From: Methanoregulaceae archaeon PtaB.Bin056
GTDB taxonomy: Archaea > Halobacteriota > Methanomicrobia > Methanomicrobiales > Methanospirillaceae
Direction of reading: 5' to 3'
Length of the DNA: 64,000 bases
Assembly (NCBI GenBank): GCA_002067095.1
Contig: MVQD01000035.1
Coordinates: forward strand, 1 to 64,000
Shown: piece after piece, positions 46,829 through 55,103 of the stretch
How the letters are laid out: each line of letters opens with the position of its first letter
Position numbering within the stretch: position 1 is the stretch's first letter
The notes under the pieces: generated by a model
The model's input: the letters and a program-made list of their open reading frames with translations, nothing else
Database searches by the model: none
Told to the model about the DNA's origin: nothing
Translations under genes and position numbers: made by a program

Positions 46829-47401
46829 TTAGTAAAAATTCCCGCCTGCCCTTCCGATCTCGTCCTGGATCTGCTGCATCCACGCAGGAATACTGACTCC
46901 TTCCCGCGGGTAAAACTCACTCACGTAAGGCTTGATATCAATAACCGGGCTTCCATTGATGGCGTCAAGGCCGGTCACTTCGAGCATGTTCTTTTTCCTC
47001 CCGACCAGCCGGACGACCGTGGTGAGCACCGGGTTTGGCCTCGCCGGACTGCAGGTGGAGAAGATTCCCACTTCCGGCAGGTCCTTTCTCCCCATCGGGT
47101 GCACCCGTGTCAGGGAACGCCGTTCGTCGGGAACTGCGTGTGCCCAGTAAAGGACAACGAGATGGGAATACTCTTCGATCCCTTCGAGGATACCTTCCAG
47201 GTCCTCACGGATAACGATTCTTGAGACTTCGGTATCGGTTTTCCGGACGCGTTCCACCATGGTGGCATGGCCTGCCTGCATGATGAGACCGTCCTTTCCG
47301 GCGACCAGGGAGGGTTCCGTGATGGTGTTGTGGATGATGCCCACGGGGTGCAGAATTATCCCGTTGATAGAATGGTAACCGGATTTATTCAGCCTGTTCA
47401 T
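46829..47401 (-). CDS. TrmO/TsaA-like SAM-dependent methyltransferase (second copy)
   Basis: This TrmO-family protein has about 190 residues and is longer than the one at 4463. The family core is visible: ILHPVGIIHN at the start, HLVVLYWAHAVPD in the middle, the SAM-binding SPARPNPVLTTVVRL and NGSPVIDIKPYV near the end. The ATG at 47401 begins just before the conserved core; the frame is open further upstream. It lies 176 bases downstream of a ZnuABC-type importer that also includes an FmdE gene, repeating the importer-FmdE-TrmO association seen at 4463-8609. The natural substrate is uncertain. Confidence 0.78.
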   Translation of the reverse strand: MNRLNKSGYHSINGIILHPVGIIHNTITEPSLVAGKDGLIMQAGHATMVERVRKTDTEVSRIVIREDLEGILEGIEEYSHLVVLYWAHAVPDERRSLTRVHPMGRKDLPEVGIFSTCSPARPNPVLTTVVRLVGRKKNMLEVTGLDAINGSPVIDIKPYVSEFYPREGVSIPAWMQQIQDEIGRAGGNFY

Positions 47402-47577
47402 GCCTATGCTTGATAAAATGTGAATACATTCATTGTTCTTGACGATACTTTGAGAAAGGGGTGTGAATTTGCTCCTTCCTGGGGTTTCCTCCATACCTGC
47501 ATATACCACGTTGTTCTTCCTGAAACGGGTTCACAGGAATTTGCCACTCCTCGCTGAACACATATGGGGGGAAAAAA

Positions 47578-48552
47578 TTAAAGGCGTGCCCGCCCATACA
47601 GCAAGATACCCGCTCCCAATGCCAGGGGAAGCATAAGAATATCCAGGGATGACTGTGTTGGTGCAGCAGTCGCGTGACCTGGCGTGGGCTCTTTTGGAGT
47701 GACAAGCGCCTTGTTATAACGGATGACGTCGGGAAGAGTATCAACGCCTGGAATCGACTTCGGAAAATTGGTGAAGATTACCCGTTTTACAGGGATTCCC
47801 TTGTTCCGAAGCGCCTCTTCGAGACCCTTGGCAAGTTCTCCTGACTGCATGTTCTCAATGACATACTGAACGTTCCGGTACTTCGCGGTGTTGTTATTGA
47901 TGTCATCAACAACTTTCACGGGGGTGAATTTACCTCCCTGGTAGAAATCCGGGGCATATATGCTTACCACGTTCAGCCCGAGCCATTTCTCGGCCGCGTC
48001 CTGCTGCCAGACCATCACCACCGTGTCCTGCCCGGCAATCAGGTTCTTCTCTTCGGCTGATACGTCTGCCGCATCGATTTGTCCGAGGTACTCGGCCAGC
48101 CTGGACTCGTAGTAGGTCTTGTTTGCAGGATCAGCCGCAATGAGCCAGCCGGCAATCTCTGTCGAGAGCGCCTTTGCCCCTTCGGGCGTGTTCCAGGTCA
48201 TGGAGGGGTTCTTCAGGGTGACCCACTTCACTGTCCCGTAGTTGTTGGCGGCCATGAAATCGTCGACATATGGCATCACGTACGAGACGTCAACCGATCC
48301 GTTGTGCGCGATGAAGAGGTCAGCGGTGCGGATGAAGTCCTTCTCCATCTGGATGCGGTTTGGAATGATGTCAGCCTGCAAGTGCGGGCAGATGGTGGGA
48401 TCTGCAATGTAAATCGCCTGGACCTTCTCCCCACCGATGTACTGGGCAGGGTCCCAGAGGACCGCGGTCGTCGAGACAACGTTCAGTGCACTCACTCCTG
48501 ATATGAAGAACAACAGGAGAATTAACATGGAAAGAATACATTTAGAATGCAT
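47578..48552 (-). CDS. ZnuA-type metal ABC substrate-binding protein with C-terminal anchor
   Basis: This secreted binding protein of the TroA/ZnuA group has 324 residues. The signal peptide (LSMLILLLFFISGVSAL) leads into NVVSTTAVLWDPAQYIGG. Candidate ligand positions are the His of DPTICPHLQAD, HNGSVDVSY, and the acidic residues of the C-terminal lobe. The usual His-rich loop of ZnuA is absent, so the metal may not be zinc. The C-terminus carries a hydrophobic helix (ILMLPLALGAGILLYG) plus Arg-rich tail, so the protein is tethered rather than lipid-anchored. It follows the permease gene by 25 bases. Confidence 0.85.
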   Translation of the reverse strand: MHSKCILSMLILLLFFISGVSALNVVSTTAVLWDPAQYIGGEKVQAIYIADPTICPHLQADIIPNRIQMEKDFIRTADLFIAHNGSVDVSYVMPYVDDFMAANNYGTVKWVTLKNPSMTWNTPEGAKALSTEIAGWLIAADPANKTYYESRLAEYLGQIDAADVSAEEKNLIAGQDTVVMVWQQDAAEKWLGLNVVSIYAPDFYQGGKFTPVKVVDDINNNTAKYRNVQYVIENMQSGELAKGLEEALRNKGIPVKRVIFTNFPKSIPGVDTLPDVIRYNKALVTPKEPTPGHATAAPTQSSLDILMLPLALGAGILLYGRARL

Positions 48553-48577
48553 ACTTTCACTTTTTGCGAGAAGAAGA

Positions 48578-49408
48578 TTAAGATTTTCGAAATGTCACGC
48601 GCCTTTTCGGGGAGAGCAGCACCGCGACGATAAACACCACCGAGAACAGGACCGCGGTAAGCGGAGCGACCGGTAACGAATACTCGAGGCCGGCAAGTGC
48701 CCCCGAGATGCTGATGGCGGCTGCCACCAGTGGGGCGACGACGAACATCGCAGACAGGCGGTAGCAGAACTGCAGCGCTATGGCCGCAGGGGTCACGAGC
48801 CATACATAGAGAAGGAGTCCGCCGATAATGGGCAGGCAGAGGGCGACCGTCAGCGCAATCACGAACAGCATGGCGTAGTAGACCGGCTTCACCCGTATCC
48901 CAACCGACTCTGCGATCTTCTTGTTGAAGATGATCCCGGTGATCTCCTTGTAGAGCAGTACCACGAACACGACAGCCACCACGCTGATGATGGCTAAAAG
49001 GTAGATCTCTTCCCGGTAGAGTGAAATGACATCACCGAAGAGGAGCCCCATTGCAGAGAAACCCCGCCCCAGCGTCTGCATGTAGGCGATGAAGAAGATT
49101 GCCACCGCCATGCTGATCCCAAAGAGCAGTCCGAGCGCCGTATCAGGGGATACCCTGGCCTTATCCGAGAGCGGCCCGATGAGAAATGCCACGCACACGC
49201 CTGCGATGATCGCGGTCACCATGGCGTTGATCGAGAGGAACATCCCCACCGCAGCGCCGGCAAATGCGGCATGGGCCATCGTGAACCCGATGGAAGAGAT
49301 CTGGATCTGCGTGATGATCACTCCAAGGATGGCGCAGGCAATCGACGCAAAGAGCATCGCCTCTACGGCGTGGCAGACGATGTTGTTCTGGATGAGAAGT
49401 TCAAGCAT
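48578..49408 (-). CDS. ZnuB-type metal ABC importer permease
   Basis: This membrane protein has 276 residues, about eight helices and the ABC-3 permease motifs HAAFAGAAVGMFLS and LPIIGGLLLYVWLVTPAAIA, the latter being the family coupling region. The start at 49408 overlaps the end of the ATPase gene by eight bases. Together with the adjacent ATPase and binding protein it forms an importer for a divalent metal such as zinc or manganese; which metal cannot be decided from the sequence. Confidence 0.9.
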   Translation of the reverse strand: MLELLIQNNIVCHAVEAMLFASIACAILGVIITQIQISSIGFTMAHAAFAGAAVGMFLSINAMVTAIIAGVCVAFLIGPLSDKARVSPDTALGLLFGISMAVAIFFIAYMQTLGRGFSAMGLLFGDVISLYREEIYLLAIISVVAVVFVVLLYKEITGIIFNKKIAESVGIRVKPVYYAMLFVIALTVALCLPIIGGLLLYVWLVTPAAIALQFCYRLSAMFVVAPLVAAAISISGALAGLEYSLPVAPLTAVLFSVVFIVAVLLSPKRRVTFRKS

Positions 49409-50156
49409 TCGCCGTACTGCCCCCGCAACCCCTGATGACCTGCTCGACGAGGCCGGGCGCACACTCGCGGTCGAGCACGATCCTCCCCTCCTGCATCACG
49501 ACCACGCGCACCGTGCGGTCCGGGAGGTCGTCGAATGCATGGGAGACGATGACCACCGTGACCCCCTGTGCAACGAGGCGGGTGAGGAGCGCGTTGATGG
49601 ACTCCCTTGCAAACATGTCGAGGTTGGAGAACGGCTCGTCGAGGAGAAGGATATCCGGGTCCCGGGCCAGGTTCTGGGCAAGCAGCACCTTCTGCTGCTG
49701 CCCGCCGGAGAGCTGCCCGATTGGGCGGTCTGCGAGGTCACCTATTCCAAGGAGCGAGAGCGCACGGGCCACGGCCTCATGGTCCTCCTGCCCGGGTTTT
49801 CGGAACAGCCCGATCTTCCCGAACCGGCCCATCATCACGACCTCGCCTACCGTAAAGGGAGTGAGCGGATCAAAGGAGAAGTTCTGGAGGAGATAGCCCA
49901 CACGGCACCGGACCTGGATTCCGTCCCCCCGGACATGGTGGCCGCAGACCACGGCATCTCCGTGGGTGATGGGAAGCATCCCGTTGATGGTCTCAAGGAG
50001 CGTCGTCTTCCCGGCCCCGTTGGGACCGCCGATGACCACGTACTCGCCCCGCCGGATGGTAAGCGAGACGTCCTGGAGCGTGGGGCGGTCTGCTCCCTCG
50101 TAGGCAGTGTAGACTCCCCTGATCTCGATGATCGGCCCTTCTTCCCCCATGGTCAT
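49401..50156 (-). CDS. ZnuC-type metal ABC importer ATPase
   Basis: This ATPase has 251 residues. It shows Walker A GPNGAGKTT, signature LSGGQQQK, Walker B ILLLDEPFSNLD and the H-loop in VIVSHAFDDLPD. Start and preceding FmdE stop share bases (TGATG at 50158-50154), so the ATPase is translated together with FmdE. The order FmdE-ATPase-permease-binding protein makes FmdE an integral part of this importer operon. Confidence 0.9.
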   Translation of the reverse strand: MTMGEEGPIIEIRGVYTAYEGADRPTLQDVSLTIRRGEYVVIGGPNGAGKTTLLETINGMLPITHGDAVVCGHHVRGDGIQVRCRVGYLLQNFSFDPLTPFTVGEVVMMGRFGKIGLFRKPGQEDHEAVARALSLLGIGDLADRPIGQLSGGQQQKVLLAQNLARDPDILLLDEPFSNLDMFARESINALLTRLVAQGVTVVIVSHAFDDLPDRTVRVVVMQEGRIVLDRECAPGLVEQVIRGCGGSTANA

Positions 50157-50599
50157 CAGGAGAACGAGACATCGAAGAGATCGCGGTCCGGGCGGGAGTA
50201 CATCTCCTCTGCGACCGCCTCGATGGCGGCTTCGTAGTCCATGTCCTTCTTCGGGAGGGGGAACGGCCGTGGGGTGATGGAGACACGAGTATTACCGGCG
50301 ATGAAGTCGCACCGGACAGTATCCGAGACCACGATCTCGATATTCCGCTTCCCAAGCGTGCACCCGCTCCCGAGCTGGACACCGTCCGCAAGGCAGGACT
50401 GCGGGGGAGTCCCCGCGCAATACACCTCGGCCTTCATCCGGAAGGGGTCGTCGCAGAAATGCTCACGGACGTACTTGCCGATCCGGTAGCCAAGCACGAT
50501 ATAGGGGCCGAGATGCCCATGAAAGGCTGCGAGATCTGACATGGTGAACTCAGGGTCCAGGTTGTAGAATCTGCAGTGCGAATGGGTATGAGCATCCAT
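50156..50599 (-). CDS. FmdE family protein heading the ZnuABC-type operon
   Basis: This FmdE-domain protein has 147 residues and no zinc ribbon. The start is His-rich (MDAHTHSHC), a plausible metal site. The family motif appears as FHGHLGPYIVLGYRIG, where the Cys found in the copy at 4870 (HGHACPG) is replaced. The second conserved motif LGSGCTLGKRN keeps its Cys. The role is inferred only from context: it is the first gene of a metal importer operon and overlaps the ATPase start, so handling or sensing of the imported metal is likely. Confidence 0.85.
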   Translation of the reverse strand: MDAHTHSHCRFYNLDPEFTMSDLAAFHGHLGPYIVLGYRIGKYVREHFCDDPFRMKAEVYCAGTPPQSCLADGVQLGSGCTLGKRNIEIVVSDTVRCDFIAGNTRVSITPRPFPLPKKDMDYEAAIEAVAEEMYSRPDRDLFDVSFS

Positions 50600-50739
50600 G
50601 GATAAGTGTCTCCAGATTGATATTTATAAATTGGGAATTAGGACTTGATATGAAATAAATACCATAATTTCCCACAGAATTTTATGAAAATAAATACGAT
50701 AAATATGAACTGCGATAGATTTTGGCCCGGGGTCGGTCC
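50600..50739. promoter_or_regulatory. Divergent promoter region, FmdE-importer and methyltransferase
   Basis: A/T-rich stretch of 140 bases between two divergent starts. TATA-like runs occur around 50615-50630 and 50645-50700. No dyad was clear enough to call an operator. Confidence 0.4.
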
Positions 50740-51405
50740 ATGACCGCGAAGGTGCACGGTGTCATGGATGCCGCCGGGTATGACCAGCTCATCAGGGCAA
50801 TCGTCCCAGCCCAGCCCCTTCTCCTCTCGACTATCATCGACAGCCTGCCTGAGGACTGCGGGAGTATCCTTGAGCTCGGCTGCGGGACCGGTATCCTGAC
50901 CGGGATGATCAGGGAGGCGCGTCCCAGGGCAGAGATCACCGGAATCGACCTCTCGCCCGAGATGCTGAAGGTTGCATCCGGAAAGTTGGGCCTCGAAAGC
51001 GTCACGTTCCTTGCCAGGGACCTTCGCGATCCCTGGCCGGAGAAAACGTTCGACGCCATCGTCACTTCTCTCTGCCTGCACCACGTATCACCCAATGACC
51101 GGTATTCGGTCGCACGGAGAGCGGCCCGCGTACTCAATCCCGGGGGCCGTTTCATCTGCGGGGATATCTTCAGGGCAGCAACAGACTGGGAAGAGCGGTT
51201 GCTGACAGAGTCCTGGGTGAGGGCGATGAAACGCGGGGGAGCGCCGGGCGAAGTGATCGACGGGATGATCAGGCAGCGGGCGGAAAGGCGGCCTTTCCTC
51301 TCGACAATCGAAGGGTTCCGGAGGTCCCTTGTGGATGCAGGGTTCTCACGGTGCTGGGTCCCCTTCACGTCAGGGTTCGTCAGCCTCGTGGCAGGCGAGG
51401 CATAG
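50740..51405 (+). CDS. Class I SAM-dependent methyltransferase
   Basis: This is a soluble methyltransferase of 221 residues. The SAM-binding loop ILELGCGTGILTGM (motif I) is followed by ITGIDLSPEML (motif II), the acidic DLRDPWP and FDAIVTSLCLHHV. It belongs to the broad UbiE/Methyltransf_25 group; the substrate cannot be predicted. The ATG at 50740 leaves a normal N-terminus; a TTG six codons upstream is possible. It is divergent from the metal importer operon and followed by a long gap, so no operon partner is visible. Confidence 0.82.
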   Translation: MTAKVHGVMDAAGYDQLIRAIVPAQPLLLSTIIDSLPEDCGSILELGCGTGILTGMIREARPRAEITGIDLSPEMLKVASGKLGLESVTFLARDLRDPWPEKTFDAIVTSLCLHHVSPNDRYSVARRAARVLNPGGRFICGDIFRAATDWEERLLTESWVRAMKRGGAPGEVIDGMIRQRAERRPFLSTIEGFRRSLVDAGFSRCWVPFTSGFVSLVAGEA

Positions 51406-51815
51406 AACTCACGCTCCTCTGGAGGCGAGGGCGAGGCCCCCGCCCACCCGGTTGTCCGTGATGGCTCACTAATCTGCAGGTCATGATGCACACTGCATGG
51501 ATGGAACATCCATACAACTCATCTTTCACCTTATCCCCCAGATGGACTCGTCGAGTGCGGTTCCGTGTCAGATACCTCTTTTTCGGGAAGGTGGAATGGC
51601 AACAACAAGGAGAGAATGAAAAGGCATTTCTCCTTACATTATTATGAAAAAGTTGTGGAATCATCATAATGTTTAATATCTAAAACATTATTCATATGAT
51701 CAAGGTGAGCAGATCCTTCCCCGAAGGCCAGTTCACCTCTTCCGCATGCGAGGGAGACCAGATTCCCCCGGCATTGACGAGATGATGCAACTCATCCGGT
51801 AAAGGAGCTTGATTG
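51406..51815. other. Gene-free stretch of about 410 bases
   Basis: No supported gene. A possible hairpin, AAGGAGA at 51607-51613 and TCTCCTT at 51629-51635, lies near its middle, followed by an A/T-rich promoter-like patch (51640-51690). AAAGGAG at 51801-51807 is the ribosome-binding site of the next gene. Confidence 0.4.
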
Positions 51816-52118
51816 ATGGAGAAGAAGACACCTGCGAAGGAAACAAAAAAGACCGCTGATACAGGCAAGAAGAAAGCCAGTGTACCAGAGAAAACCACCA
51901 CTCCAAACCTGAACCCTGCACGCACACCAGTTGTCAAGAAGACCCCGGCACCTGCTGCAAAGGCGGCAACAGCAGCAGAAGCACCGGCCAAAGCGACTGC
52001 AAAACCCTCACCCGCGAAAGAAGAAAAGTCTTCCGCCGGGAAAGCGGCCGGAACGGCGATAAAACCGCCTGCAAAAACCGCTGCCAGTACTTCGAAGAAG
52101 ACTGTGGCAAAGAAATAA
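51816..52118 (+). CDS. Histone-H1-like Lys/Ala/Pro-rich small protein
   Basis: This 100-residue protein is made almost entirely of Lys, Ala, Pro, Thr and Glu, with repeated units such as KKTPAPAAKAA, PAKATAKPSPAK and TSKKTVAKK. It has no hydrophobic core and is probably disordered and strongly basic at the C-terminus. The composition resembles the tail of eukaryotic histone H1 and bacterial H1-like proteins, which bind nucleic acid; that role is an inference from composition. A strong AAAGGAG site precedes the ATG at good spacing, so translation is likely. It is monocistronic. Confidence 0.72.
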   Translation: MEKKTPAKETKKTADTGKKKASVPEKTTTPNLNPARTPVVKKTPAPAAKAATAAEAPAKATAKPSPAKEEKSSAGKAAGTAIKPPAKTAASTSKKTVAKK

Positions 52119-52270
52119 TGTCACACATTTTTTTCGATTTGGCAACATTTTTCAATTGCTAAAAATCCCCTGCTAAAAGGCGTTTATACGTCATGAAACC
52201 CGGGAATAATGCGTTTCGCAGCATGCCGGAAGCATTCCCCTGGGAGATGGCGTAAAACCCAGGTTTCTCT

Positions 52271-52354
52271 TAACCCATATGCCCTTTGGGAAGCATTTCA
52301 GGGATACATCATGATGATCGCGAATACGGTTTTCGCAGGAAAAGGACTTCGTTC
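52271..52354 (+). repeat. Dispersed intergenic repeat, copy A
   Basis: This segment aligns with 62323-62410. The core 52293-52343 matches 62347-62397 at 42 of 51 positions without gaps, counted by eye. It lies just downstream of the DrrB-type permease stop, in a gene-free gap. Confidence 0.6.
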
Positions 52355-52394
52355 ACCCAGATCTCTACGATATCCGGAATAATGCAGTATCTCC

Positions 52395-53159
52395 TTAAAG
52401 GGCCTCTCCTTTCTGGAAAAAGTAGCCGCTGATTGCCACCATCGCCGATGAGATGATGATCAATATTCCAATGTCGATAAGGAGGGAAAATTCAGAAAAG
52501 TCAATCATTATCCCGCGAAGCGCATCCACTCCATACGTCAGAGGGTCGAGGTAGGAGAATACCCGGATTGCCGCCGGCAGATTCGCGACCGGAAAGAGTG
52601 CCCCGGATAGCAGGAAGAGGGGAAAAACGATGAAATTGATGATCAGGTTGAACCCGTGAAAGTCCTTCAGGACCGATGAAAGAGTAAGCCCGATATTGAT
52701 GAATATGACACAAATCAGGAGCATGATGAATACGGCAGCGAGAATAGCCGGCAGACCCGGCAGCCGGAAGCCGAGGAGCACGGACAGGAACATCATCATC
52801 GTCGCCTGGACAAGAGAAGTTGTCGCACCTCCCGCAATCATGCCGAGCACAATCGAAGTCCGGCTTGCCGGAGTCACCATGACCTCCTTTAAAAAACCGT
52901 ATTGCCGGTCCATGATAACCCCCATGCCGGTATATGCCGAGGAGAAGAGGAGCGTCATCCCAAGTATGCCGGGGACGAGGTACTGGATGTATCCGATAGA
53001 CCCCGGGATTCCCGGGATATCGACCCGGCGGAACCCAAGCCCGAGGAACACCAGCATGAAGACCGGCATCGCGATCGCTCCCACCAGCCTGGACTTCGCA
53101 CGGGCATACTTGATCATTTCGCGCATCCAGAGGACATAGATGGCGTTGACCTGTATCAT
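52395..53159 (-). CDS. DrrB-type ABC-2 exporter permease (second system)
   Basis: This membrane protein has 254 residues, six helices and the ABC-2 pattern: an N-terminal amphipathic segment, MDRQYGFLKEVMVTPASRTS in the cytoplasmic loop, and a closing LPAAIRVFSYLDPLTYGVDALRG. The start overlaps the stop of the ATPase gene as ATGA. It forms one exporter with the ATPase at 53156. The substrate is unknown. The CooC-like ATPase gene lies upstream of the pair. Confidence 0.9.
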   Translation of the reverse strand: MIQVNAIYVLWMREMIKYARAKSRLVGAIAMPVFMLVFLGLGFRRVDIPGIPGSIGYIQYLVPGILGMTLLFSSAYTGMGVIMDRQYGFLKEVMVTPASRTSIVLGMIAGGATTSLVQATMMMFLSVLLGFRLPGLPAILAAVFIMLLICVIFINIGLTLSSVLKDFHGFNLIINFIVFPLFLLSGALFPVANLPAAIRVFSYLDPLTYGVDALRGIMIDFSEFSLLIDIGILIIISSAMVAISGYFFQKGEAL

Positions 53160-54148
53160 CTCATCATCCTCCTTCTCATCCTGTCCCTTATCGCAGAGCG
53201 CCGGCTCCCGTCCTGTTCCCGGATGGATGCGCCTGTCAGGTGAATGAACACGTCTTCGAGGGTCGGGGTATGGAGGCTGACCGCGCTGACGGAGACGCCG
53301 AGCGAATGAAGGAGATGAAAAAGTTCCGGCAGGTTCTCCTCCCCCTTGCTGACCGAAAGGACGAGGTTCCCGTTTTCAGAGAGGATATCCTGCACCCATG
53401 CCCTCTTTTCGAGCTCGGTGACAAGGGATTCCGGTATGTCCGGAACGGCGAGAGTAATCCTGTCCCTCTTATACTGGACCTTCAGGTTCGCAGGGGTATC
53501 AAGCGCAATGATTTTCCCTCTGTCGATAATCGCGATACGGTCGCAGAGATAGTCAGCCTCTTCCATGTAATGGGTCGTCAGGATGATGGATGTCCCATAC
53601 TCCTTATTGAGGTTCTTTATGTAATCCCAGATGCTCCTCCGGGTCTGCGCATCAAGGCCGAGTGTTGGTTCATCCAGGAACAACACGCGGGGATAGTGGA
53701 TGAGTCCGCGTGCGATTTCCAGCCTCCGTTTCATCCCGCCGGAATAATATTCTACCAGGGTGTCGGCTTTTTCGGAAAGGTTCACGACCTTAAGGACTTC
53801 GGCAATGCGCTTTTTTCGTTCACTTCTCTCGATGTTATACATCATCGCATGGAACTCGAGGTTCTCCCTGCCTGTCAGTCCAATATCGAGGGAGGGGTCC
53901 TGGAATATGATGCCGATATTGCTGCGGACGCCGTCCGGATCCTTTTTGATGTCGGAACCTGCAATCAAGGCACTCCCGGCGGTGGGAACGAGAAGGGTCG
54001 TCAGCATATTGAGAATCGTCGTTTTTCCGGCACCGTTCGGTCCGAGGAGGCCGAAGAGTTCGCCGGATTTGACTGAGAAGGACACGTTGTCGACCGCAAC
54101 AAGATCGTCGAATCTCTTCGTCAGGTTATCGATGACGATTGCCGTCAT
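53156..54148 (-). CDS. DrrA-type ABC exporter ATPase (second system)
   Basis: This ATPase has 330 residues. It shows Walker A GPNGAGKTT, signature YSGGMKRR, Walker B VLFLDEPTLGLD and H-loop TTHYMEEADYLC. The C-terminal domain ends TPTLEDVFIHLTG, as in the DrrA group, followed by a strongly Arg-rich tail. It is paralogous to the ATPase at 16387 but uses more A/T-ending codons, like other genes in this part of the window. Confidence 0.92.
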   Translation of the reverse strand: MTAIVIDNLTKRFDDLVAVDNVSFSVKSGELFGLLGPNGAGKTTILNMLTTLLVPTAGSALIAGSDIKKDPDGVRSNIGIIFQDPSLDIGLTGRENLEFHAMMYNIERSERKKRIAEVLKVVNLSEKADTLVEYYSGGMKRRLEIARGLIHYPRVLFLDEPTLGLDAQTRRSIWDYIKNLNKEYGTSIILTTHYMEEADYLCDRIAIIDRGKIIALDTPANLKVQYKRDRITLAVPDIPESLVTELEKRAWVQDILSENGNLVLSVSKGEENLPELFHLLHSLGVSVSAVSLHTPTLEDVFIHLTGASIREQDGSRRSAIRDRMRRRMMR

Positions 54149-54335
54149 GGCTCCGGGGTCCGTACACGAGCTGCATCGCTCATCCGACCCGGATCAGCGG
54201 ACCCATTTGGATGGAGAACAGCACTACCGCTCAAACGAAAATCCCGCCTTATGCCAATGTCTGGCTTATATGTGCCCGGATCGAAGCGGCTCTTGCATCC
54301 CCATGCACCGGCAGGAAAGATAAGGCTGAAATCAT

Positions 54336-55103
54336 TCAGGACGACCCGGATTTCGTTCCCAGTACTTCTGCAACGCTTTCAATTTCAGGGTAGAGTGAAG
54401 AGAGCTCCTGTCCCGAAAGGCCCGCGACAAGTATGGACTGGTCCTGGTTTATCTCTCCGATAATCCTCTTGTTGTCGTGAATCCTGTCCCGCAAAGCCCT
54501 TGCGGTCATCGTGTCCGTTTTGTTCAGGATGTAATAGTGGGGGACATCGATCTGTTCTGCCATGGAGGCGACCCGCTCTGCGAGGTGAATGGATTCGTAG
54601 GACGGGTCTATGACCATGAGGATACTGTTGCACACCTTGTCGATGCCCCGCCCAAAATGTTCTATCCCTGCTTCGGTGTCGATGATGACAATATCATTCT
54701 CGGAGAGGATCAGTCCGGACAAGAACTGTTTTGCAAGAACGCCCATCGGGCATGCACACCCTTCTCCCGCCTGGTGTATCTTGCCGATGGCAACCAATTG
54801 GATGCCGTCCTTCTTTGAGATAAATTCTTCAGGGATGTTGTCAATCGCCCATGCACAATCCAGGGGTTTGGGGACATCATTCTCCCTTGCCTCCCTGAAC
54901 GCCTCCATCATACCTTTCTTTCCCCCAAAAAAACCGAGAAGATCCTTCGGGACCCCGATTCCCAGCAGGCGATGAAGACTGGCATTCGATTCATCAGTAT
55001 CGACGACAAGAACCCTGCGACCGGTCCGGGCATACTGCTTTGCAAGCAGCGCGGCAATCGTGCTCTTTCCTGATCCGCCTTTTCCACACACAACCAGTTT
55101 CAT
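54336..55103 (-). CDS. CooC/MinD-like nickel-insertion-type ATPase
   Basis: This ATPase of the SIMIBI class has 255 residues. It has the deviant Walker A GKGGSGKST, VVDTDESN as the switch region, the metal-site motif CACPMG near residue 118 (the CxC metal-binding pair of CooC dimers) and VIIDTEAGIEHFGRG. CooC proteins insert nickel into carbon monoxide dehydrogenase; relatives mature other Ni or Fe-S enzymes. No CODH gene lies in the window, so the client protein is unknown. The final residues (LAGLSGQELSS) fit the family length. Confidence 0.85.
   Translation of the reverse strand: MKLVVCGKGGSGKSTIAALLAKQYARTGRRVLVVDTDESNASLHRLLGIGVPKDLLGFFGGKKGMMEAFREARENDVPKPLDCAWAIDNIPEEFISKKDGIQLVAIGKIHQAGEGCACPMGVLAKQFLSGLILSENDIVIIDTEAGIEHFGRGIDKVCNSILMVIDPSYESIHLAERVASMAEQIDVPHYYILNKTDTMTARALRDRIHDNKRIIGEINQDQSILVAGLSGQELSSLYPEIESVAEVLGTKSGSS

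Noticed and set aside
51607-51635. Hairpin with 7-base stem as a terminator
   Set aside because: No T-run follows it, and it lies ~200 bases after the nearest upstream stop, so a termination role is not supported.
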